25,500 nt of DNA from Tubiluchus corallicola (taxonomy: Eukaryota; Priapulida; Priapulimorpha; Priapulimorphida; Tubiluchidae): positions 767,001 through 792,500 of the forward strand of contig JAQGDQ010000055.1 in NCBI GenBank assembly GCA_030141605.1, written 5' to 3'. The notes beneath the pieces are model-generated. The model did not search any database. It was not told where the DNA came from and was given only the letters and a program-made list of their open reading frames with translations. The position numbers and the translations under genes are program-made. Positions 20,695 to 25,500 of this stretch are shown here, piece after piece (position 1 is the stretch's first letter; every line of letters begins with the position of its first letter).

Positions 20695-21120
20695 AATTCA
20701 ATTCAGTTTATTTACCCAAATACAGTCGTAGTACATGGGCAATATACATGATAGTAACATAATAGTAACGTAATAAAATTCTATATTGTTAAAAAAACTT
20801 GCACATCATTGAACGGTAAACTACACATTCAAAAATTGATAATATAATCAGTGTTTCCACAACTGTGAGCAATAGTGCTGTACAATAAAATGAATTTACA
20901 ATTAAAAGTACAAGAGAGGCTGTAATTAATTACATAAGTACATGGATTTAAAACTTTTCATTTCATTTCTAACATTATCTGGAGATTTAACACATTTATT
21001 TTAGTTAAAAGATAGTTTTTGTAAAATACTAAACATATGAAATTGAAATTGGCACTTTATGTTTGTTTTGTGTTGGTGACTTGAGTTTTTTGTATGCAGT
21101 GGGTTTTAGTTTGTTGATAT
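20695..21120 (-). mobile_element. Probable non-LTR retrotransposon 3' end, minus orientation
   Basis: On the minus strand the segment ends TTTGGGTAAATAAACTGAATTGAATTG, with an AATAAA and a short GAATTG tandem tail, as in many invertebrate CR1/RTE-like 3' ends. The tail stops about 25 bp before the acceptor of the third pentraxin exon. It is a reverse-complement match to 24841-25264. No coding part is recognised, so the class is inference; ordinary intron sequence is the alternative. Confidence 0.45.
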
Positions 21121-22053
21121 GATGTAAATGTACGAGAGGTTTTCATCTGCCACTATGATGTAAATGTACGAGAGGTTTTCATCTGCCATTATGATATAAA
21201 TGTACGAGAGGTTTTCATCTGCCACTATGATGTAAATGTACGAGAGGTTTTCATCTGCCACTATGATGTAAATGTACGAGAGGTTTTCATCTGCCACTAT
21301 GATGTAAATGTACGAGAGGTTTTCATCTGCCACTATGATGTAAATGTACGAGAGGATTTCATCTGCCACCATGATGTAAATGTACGAGAGGTTTTCATCT
21401 GCCACTATGATGTAAATGTACGAGAGGTTTTCATCTGCCACCATGATGTAAATGTACGAGAGGTTTTCATCTGCCACTATGATGTAAACGTACAAGAGGT
21501 TTTCATCTGCCACCATGATGTAAATGTACGAGAGGTTTTCATCTGCCATTATGATGTAAATGTACGAGAGGTTTTCATCTGCCACTATGATGTAAATGTA
21601 CGAGAGGTTTTCATCTGCCACTATGATGTAAATGTACGAGAGGTTTTCATCTGCCACTATGATGTAAATGTACGAGAGGTTTTCATCTGCCACTATGATG
21701 TAAATGTACGAGAGGTTTCATCTGCCATTATGATGTAAATGTACGAGAGGTTTCATCTGCCATTATGATGTAAATGTACGAGAGGTTTTCATCTGCCACT
21801 ATGATGTAAATGTACGAGAGGTTTTCATCTGCCACTATGATGTAAATGTACGAGAGGTTTTCATCTGCCACCATGATGTAAATGTACGAGAGGTTTTCAT
21901 CTGCCATTATGATGTAAATGTACGAGAGGTTTTCATCTGCCACTATGATGTAAATGTACGAGAGGTTTTCATCTGCCACTATGATGTAAATGTACGAGAG
22001 GTTTTCATCTGCCATTATGATGTAAATGTACGAGAGGTTTTCATCTGCCACTA
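21121..22053. repeat. 36-bp minisatellite, about 26 copies
   Basis: Starts GATGTAAATGTACGAGAGGT and repeats every 36 bp with few variants (CACTAT/CATTAT/CACCAT at the unit end). Two adjacent units near 21716 and 21752 have lost one T in the TTTT run and are 35 bp. Because 36 is a multiple of three, the minus strand stays open over most of the array as a 12-residue ADENLSYIYIIV repeat, but there is no independent sign it is translated. It lies in the intron between the second and third pentraxin exons. Five inverted units are at 24662-24840. Confidence 0.97.
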
Positions 22054-22505
22054 ACGACAGACTACTGAGTGAACGTTGATGACAACAATAAGGTGTGATT
22101 TCACATTATTTAATTTGAAGGCTAGTTCACTATTTTTCAGTTCATTTTTGAATTTTTTTATGTGACTGCAGATTTTACGTTAACATTTTTAGATTTTAAA
22201 AAATACTAAACTACAAATACGGAAATACATAGGAAATACAACTTACAATTATACAAAAATATAAATTTGGTCAAAATACAACAAGATATTCTAGTGGGAT
22301 GGTACATTATTTGCAAAAGTTTGCACTAAATTACTGCAATGCAAAACTGGTATCACCATAAATACATAAATACCAACATATATTTCATTTATATAAAACT
22401 CATTGCATAAATTTATATTGTCTTTACTTGATGTGTCTTCATATGCTGATGATTAATAGATATATTATTATTCTGTATGTACATACGTATTGGCATTGTA
22501 TATAA
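22054..22505. other. Non-coding intronic stretch, possible LINE 3' end
   Basis: AT-rich without ORFs. The run from about 22400 to the pentanucleotide array (ending ATTGGCATTGTATATAATAATC) has the look of a non-LTR 3' end leading into its tandem tail, but I recognise no protein. Confidence 0.35.
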
Positions 22506-22698
22506 TAATCTAATCTAATCTAATCTAATCTAGTCTAGTCTAGTCTAGTCTAGTCTAGTCTAGTCTAGTCTAGTCTAGTCTAGTCTAGTCTAGTCTAGTC
22601 TAGTCTAATCTAATCTAATCTAATCTAATCTAATCTAATCTAATCTAATCTAATCTAATCTAATCTAATCTAATCTAATCTAATCTAATCTAATCTAA
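22506..22698. repeat. Pentanucleotide array (TAATC)n-(TAGTC)n-(TAATC)n
   Basis: About 190 bp of perfect pentamers. An initial TAATC block (to about 22531) switches to a homogeneous TAGTC block (to about 22606) and back to TAATC until 22698. No other substitutions are seen. Confidence 0.97.
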
Positions 22699-22760
22699 AC
22701 TTACTTTTCAAAAGATCTTTTGGACAAATTTGCAATAGGACCAACATGAAGCTCACACAG

Positions 22761-23517
22761 GTATTGTCTATTGTCATAACTAGGTATGGTATGTTGTCAA
22801 AACTAGGTATTGTCTTATGTCATTATTAGGTATGGTCTATTGTCATAACAGGGTATGGTCTATTGTCATAACTGGACATTGTCTATTGTCATAACTGGGC
22901 ATTGTCTATTGTCATAACTGGACATTGCTATTGTCATAACTGGGCATTGTCTATTGTCATAACTAGGTATGGTCTATTGCCATAACTGGGCATTGTCTAT
23001 TGTCATAAATAGGTATTATCTATTGTCGTAACTAGATATTGTCTATTGTCATAACTAGGTATTGTCTATTGTCATAATTAGATAAGGTCTATTGTCATAA
23101 CTTGGTATGATCCATTGCCATGACTGGGCATTGTCTATTGTCATAACTAGGTATGGTCTATTGTCATAATTGTGTATGGTCTATTGTCATAATTATGTAT
23201 TGTCTATTGTCATAATTAGGTATGGTCTGTTGTCATAACTAGGTATTGTCTATTGCCATAACTGGGCATTGTCTATTGTCATAACTGGGCATTGTCTATT
23301 GTCATAACTGGGTTTTGTCTATTGTCATAACCAGGTATTGTCTATTGTCATAACTAGGTATTGTCTATGGTCATAACTAGGTATTGTCTATTTTCGTTAC
23401 TTGGCATTGTCTATTGTCATAGCTGGGCATTGTCTATTGTCATAACTAGATATGGTCTATTGTCATAATTAGGTATTGCCTATTGTCATAACTAGGTATT
23501 GTCTATTGTCATAACCA
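22761..23517. repeat. 23-bp minisatellite, about 33 copies
   Basis: Unit built on TCTATTGTCATAACTAGGTA with period 23 bp. Variants include AACTGGGCATT and AATTAGGTATGG, scattered rather than blocked, and a few units are shortened by 1 bp. It is intronic to the pentraxin-like gene (between exons 2 and 3) and has no open frame. Confidence 0.95.
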
Positions 23518-23955
23518 CGTTGTATTCAAACGTCTAATCTATAACGTAGTTTCTAGTCTGTACGTTTGTCATATCGTTATTAATAATGACCATGTTGAAA
23601 CTAGGTTAATAGTCTTTCTAATACACCACAAATAATTGTTTAATCTCCCCATTACATAAGCAACCATAAATTCACATTAGAGATGGGCGGGACAGAACCA
23701 TAAGCCTAGATTATCGTAAAGTGTTGAAACGCCCCCTGTATGCAGTTAACCAAAAACTGTTATTGTGTTATAATCTGTTTAATCATCTTTAATCTGTTTA
23801 AGCCTTGCTGTCTTGCACTTTTGATGAAATCAATTTCAAAAATGAGCAAGCAGTCGTTAAGGACAACCGCCATATTGTCTAAACTGTGTTGTTTACTCAT
23901 GCTCAAACATGTTGAAGAAATTGCACGTTGTTCACTTGTTTTTTTCATCACTTAC
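23518..23955. other. Intron sequence downstream of the second pentraxin exon
   Basis: Follows the donor at 23955 on the minus strand. The ORFs at 23740-24054 (+) and 23760-23951 (-) resemble nothing known and the former overlaps the real exon antisense. Nothing else seen. Confidence 0.45.
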
Positions 23956-24068
23956 CAAACAAGTCCCCATCTAAATACACTTTCAGGACTCCCCCGGAAT
24001 TATAAGTTAAGCACAGATGGTGCCAGGTGTCCTCACTCAGAACTATACTTGTAAATCCATGTATTGTT
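23956..24068 (-). CDS. Pentraxin/LamG-type protein, second exon
   Basis: Acceptor GATTTACAG (AG at 24070-24069) and donor TTTG|GTAAGT (GT at 23955-23954). The exon is 113 nt, starting in phase 2 and ending in phase 1. Residues 64-100 include EDTWHHLCLTYNSGGVLKVY then LDGDLF. HLCLTYNS fits the pentraxin signature H-x-C-x-[ST]-W-x-[ST] except that Trp is replaced by Tyr. W-H-H followed by G-V-L-K-V-Y-L-D-G is the hallmark of LamG/pentraxin beta-strands. In the family such domains bind carbohydrate or other ligands, often with calcium. Whether this one does cannot be read from the visible residues. Confidence 0.85.
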
Positions 24069-24159
24069 CTGTAAATCATATAAATAATTATAAAACAACT
24101 AGCCAATCCCCACAAAAGCATTTTATGCATGAATATTCCGCATGATTTTTGCTTATAGG

Positions 24160-24230
24160 AATAATAACAACGACAACAACAACAACAACAATAATAATAA
24201 TAATAGTAATAATAATAATAATAATATTAA
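24160..24230. repeat. AAC/AAT trinucleotide microsatellite
   Basis: (AAC)n passing into (AAT)n over about 70 bp in the intron between the first and second recognised pentraxin exons. Confidence 0.95.
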
Positions 24231-24231
24231 T

Positions 24232-24365
24232 TCAGTTAGTCAGTCAATAAGACAGTCAGTCTGGTGGCCAATCAGTCAGTCAGGTGGTCAGTTGGCTAGT
24301 CAGTCAGTCAGTCAGTCAGGTGGTCAATGAGTAAGTCAGTCAGTCGGTTAGTTGGTCAGTCAATC
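24232..24365. repeat. CAGT tetranucleotide-rich repeat
   Basis: Repeated TCAGTCAGTCAG with interspersed GGTGG and CAATCAG variants. It gives Gln/Ser-rich + strand frames that are artefacts. Confidence 0.9.
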
Positions 24366-24440
24366 ACCCTCCTGAAGTCACGAGAAGCTCGATCTACGCA
24401 TGCGCGCGTATTTACTCAGCTACAATTTAAATTTACTTAC

Positions 24441-24628
24441 AAGGAAAAAACAGGTGTAACGATGAATAAAGCACTGTCCTTGATAGAAAAAGTTAAAGAA
24501 AGTGTCCCAGCATCAGCTACATCGACGGATAAATCACCGTTATTCATAACAAGAAATGGAAATGAGGAATTTGTCGAAGCAGCCATCGCCAGGTCAGCTG
24601 GATCGGTGGCAGGATCAGGCTTCAACCA
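24441..24628 (-). CDS. Pentraxin/LamG-type protein, first recognised exon (5' end unknown)
   Basis: Donor TCCTT|GTAAGT (GT at 24440-24439) leaves phase 2, which matches the next exon at 24068. The acceptor is probably GGTTTTCGTAG (AG at 24630-24629), giving a phase-0 exon of 188 nt. With it, the four joined exons make 723 nt, 240 residues plus stop. Residues 1-62 include NNGDLSVDVADAGTLSLTFS and IKDSALFIVTPVFS, readable as the early beta-strands of a LamG/pentraxin fold. No signal peptide is present, so at least one upstream exon is missing, unless the in-frame ATG of MAASTNSSF (about 24586) is a true start, which I doubt. The 111-codon + strand ORF over this region is its antisense shadow. 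Confidence 0.68.
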
Positions 24629-24661
24629 CTACGAAAACCTTCTTGCGTCATTTACATCATA

Positions 24662-24840
24662 GTGGCAGATGAAAACCTCTCGTACATTTACATCATAGTG
24701 GCAGATGAAAACCTCTCGTACATTTACATCATAGTGGCAGATGAAAACCTCTCGTACATTTATATCATAATGGCAGATGAAAACCTCTCGTACATTTACA
24801 TCATAGTGGCAGATGAAAACCTCTCGTACATTTACATCAT
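24662..24840. repeat. 36-bp minisatellite, 5 inverted copies
   Basis: Same unit as 21121-22053 but reverse-complemented. It begins GTGGCAGATGAAAACCTCTC and runs for five units to the junction ATCATATCAACAAACTAA, which is the inverse of the left-arm junction at 21105-21120. Confidence 0.97.
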
Positions 24841-25264
24841 ATCAACAAACTAAAACCCACTGCATACAAAAAACTCAAGTCACCAACACAAAACACACAT
24901 AAAGTGCCAATTTCAATTTCATATGTTTAGTATTTTACAAAAAACTATTTTGTAAATATTGTAAATGTGTTAAATCTCCAGATAATGTTAGAAATGAAAT
25001 GAAAAGTTTTAAATCTATGTACTTATGTAATTAATTACAGCCTCTCTTGTATTTTTAATTGTAAATTCATTTTATTGTACAGCACTATTGCTCACAGTAG
25101 TGGAAACACTGATTATATTATTAATTTTTGAATGTGTAGTTTACCGTTCAATGATTTGCAAGTTTTTTTTAACAATATAGAATTTTATTACGTTACTATT
25201 ATGTTACTATTTGTATATTGCCCGTGTACTACGACGGTATTTGGGTAAATAAACTGAATTGAAT
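24841..25264 (+). mobile_element. Probable non-LTR retrotransposon 3' end, plus orientation
   Basis: Counterpart of 20695-21120. It ends GGGTAAATAAACTGAATTGAATTG with an AATAAA signal and a short GAATTG tail, followed about 28 bp later by the exon at 25293. It occupies the same place relative to the exon in both arms, so it was there before the duplication. Confidence 0.45.
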
Positions 25265-25292
25265 TGTACTAATGGGTCCTACTGGTTTGTAG

Positions 25293-25409
25293 GTAGCGAG
25301 CCTGCTTTAACAGGTGACATTACTATCGATTCTCTATTAATCCTTGATTACGCCGGACGAATGACCGACTTCTTCGTATCTTCAACAGAGGCAACCACTG
25401 ATATGATAG
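25293..25409 (+). CDS. Second copy of the third pentraxin/LamG exon, opposite strand
   Basis: Acceptor GGTTTGTAG (AG at 25291-25292) and donor GATAG|GTAATA (GT at 25410-25411); 117 nt in phase 1 like its partner at 20667-20551. It encodes SEPALTGDITIDSLLILDYA then GRMTDFF and SSTEATTDMI. Compared with the partner, about a third of the residues differ, mostly in the first half, but length, frame and splice sites are intact. That is what one expects of a functional or recently functional paralogue. The other exons of this + strand copy are not in the window; the sequence upstream on this strand instead holds the oppositely oriented exon at 24628-24441. Confidence 0.72.
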
Positions 25410-25500
25410 GTAATAAAACTTTAAATTGAATTTACCTGTGCCATTTTGTCGTCATTGTTATGGCGCGTTCATACCAGCCAGTTTTCTCCCTGACAAGAAG

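Larger units (their letters stand above)
20460..21690. repeat. Left arm of a large inverted duplication
   Basis: Reverse complement of the right arm (24662-25500). Position 20461 pairs with the last base of the window, and the match runs through the third pentraxin exon, its acceptor, about 430 bp of upstream sequence and into the 36-bp minisatellite. The exact inner boundary lies inside the minisatellite. The outer boundary is beyond the window on the right arm. The arms are clearly diverged, with both silent and replacement changes in the exon, so this is not an exact palindrome. Confidence 0.9.
24662..25500. repeat. Right arm of the large inverted duplication (runs off window)
   Basis: Inverse of 20460-21690. 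It comprises five minisatellite units, a retrotransposon-like 3' end, an intron end, a pentraxin exon and further intron. It is still matching at the last base of the window, so its full length is unknown. Confidence 0.9.

Noticed and set aside
21106-22051. Long minus-strand ORFs of ADENLSYIYII repeats as a repeat protein
   Set aside because: The array is a 36-bp minisatellite in an intron. Openness follows from the period of three, and two 35-bp units break the frame.
21121-23517. CRISPR-like arrays
   Set aside because: Units are contiguous head-to-tail repeats with no unique spacers, in a eukaryotic genome.
24327-24662. 111-codon + strand ORF
   Set aside because: It is antisense to the 24628-24441 exon, whose strand is fixed by its donor, phase and LamG-like sequence. 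The + strand peptide has no recognised family and starts in the CAGT repeat.

Overview
This looks like nuclear DNA from an invertebrate animal. The sequence is AT-rich, genes are split into short exons with canonical GT-AG boundaries, and microsatellites, minisatellites and decayed non-LTR retrotransposons are abundant. There is an APC first coding exon and degenerate TTAGGG-type telomere-like repeat. I cannot name the phylum with confidence; nothing suggests a bacterial or viral contig.

Layout. (1) 1-5.9 kb: the + strand carries the first coding exon of an Adenomatous polyposis coli (APC) homologue at 2432-2666, with a tiny Kozak-good upstream ORF just before its start. The rest is non-coding and includes a MITE-like element at about 3659-4017. 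(2) 5.9-9.3 kb: repeats. There are two (TAA)n tracts, a roughly 2.1 kb structure bounded by inverted GTGGT-rich arms (6631-8790) with a GC-rich core, and a dead LINE fragment. (3) 10.1-15.4 kb, minus strand: a complete two-exon gene for a 382-residue single-pass LRR receptor-like protein (signal peptide, LRRs, LRRCT, Thr-rich stalk, transmembrane helix, short tail). Its intron contains a dead LINE fragment. (4) 14.4-17 kb: a family of dispersed 'AAAATGGCACAG' repeats with telomere-like pieces. (5) 17.4-18 kb, minus strand: one animal haem-peroxidase exon whose 3' end, with its splice donor, has been amplified as a 92-bp tandem repeat. (6) 18.9-24.6 kb, minus strand: four exons in consistent phase (24628-24441, 24068-23956, 20667-20551, 19231-18927). 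They assemble into one pentraxin/LamG-type domain plus a basic His/Pro/Arg tail, and the gene's 5' end is not identified. Its introns hold 36-bp, 23-bp and pentanucleotide tandem arrays. (7) 20.46-21.3 kb and 24.66-25.5 kb: a large inverted duplication. The right arm carries a second, diverged, opposite-strand copy of the third pentraxin exon and runs off the window.

Gene relations. The three minus-strand loci (pentraxin-like, peroxidase, LRR receptor) are proteins often found in innate recognition or extracellular defence, but their clustering may be coincidental. APC runs the other way, and its next exon was not found, so these genes may sit antisense inside a long APC intron or APC may continue beyond the window. 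The most interesting structure is the inverted duplication around the 5' half of the pentraxin domain, where an inversion could change which 3' half it is joined to.
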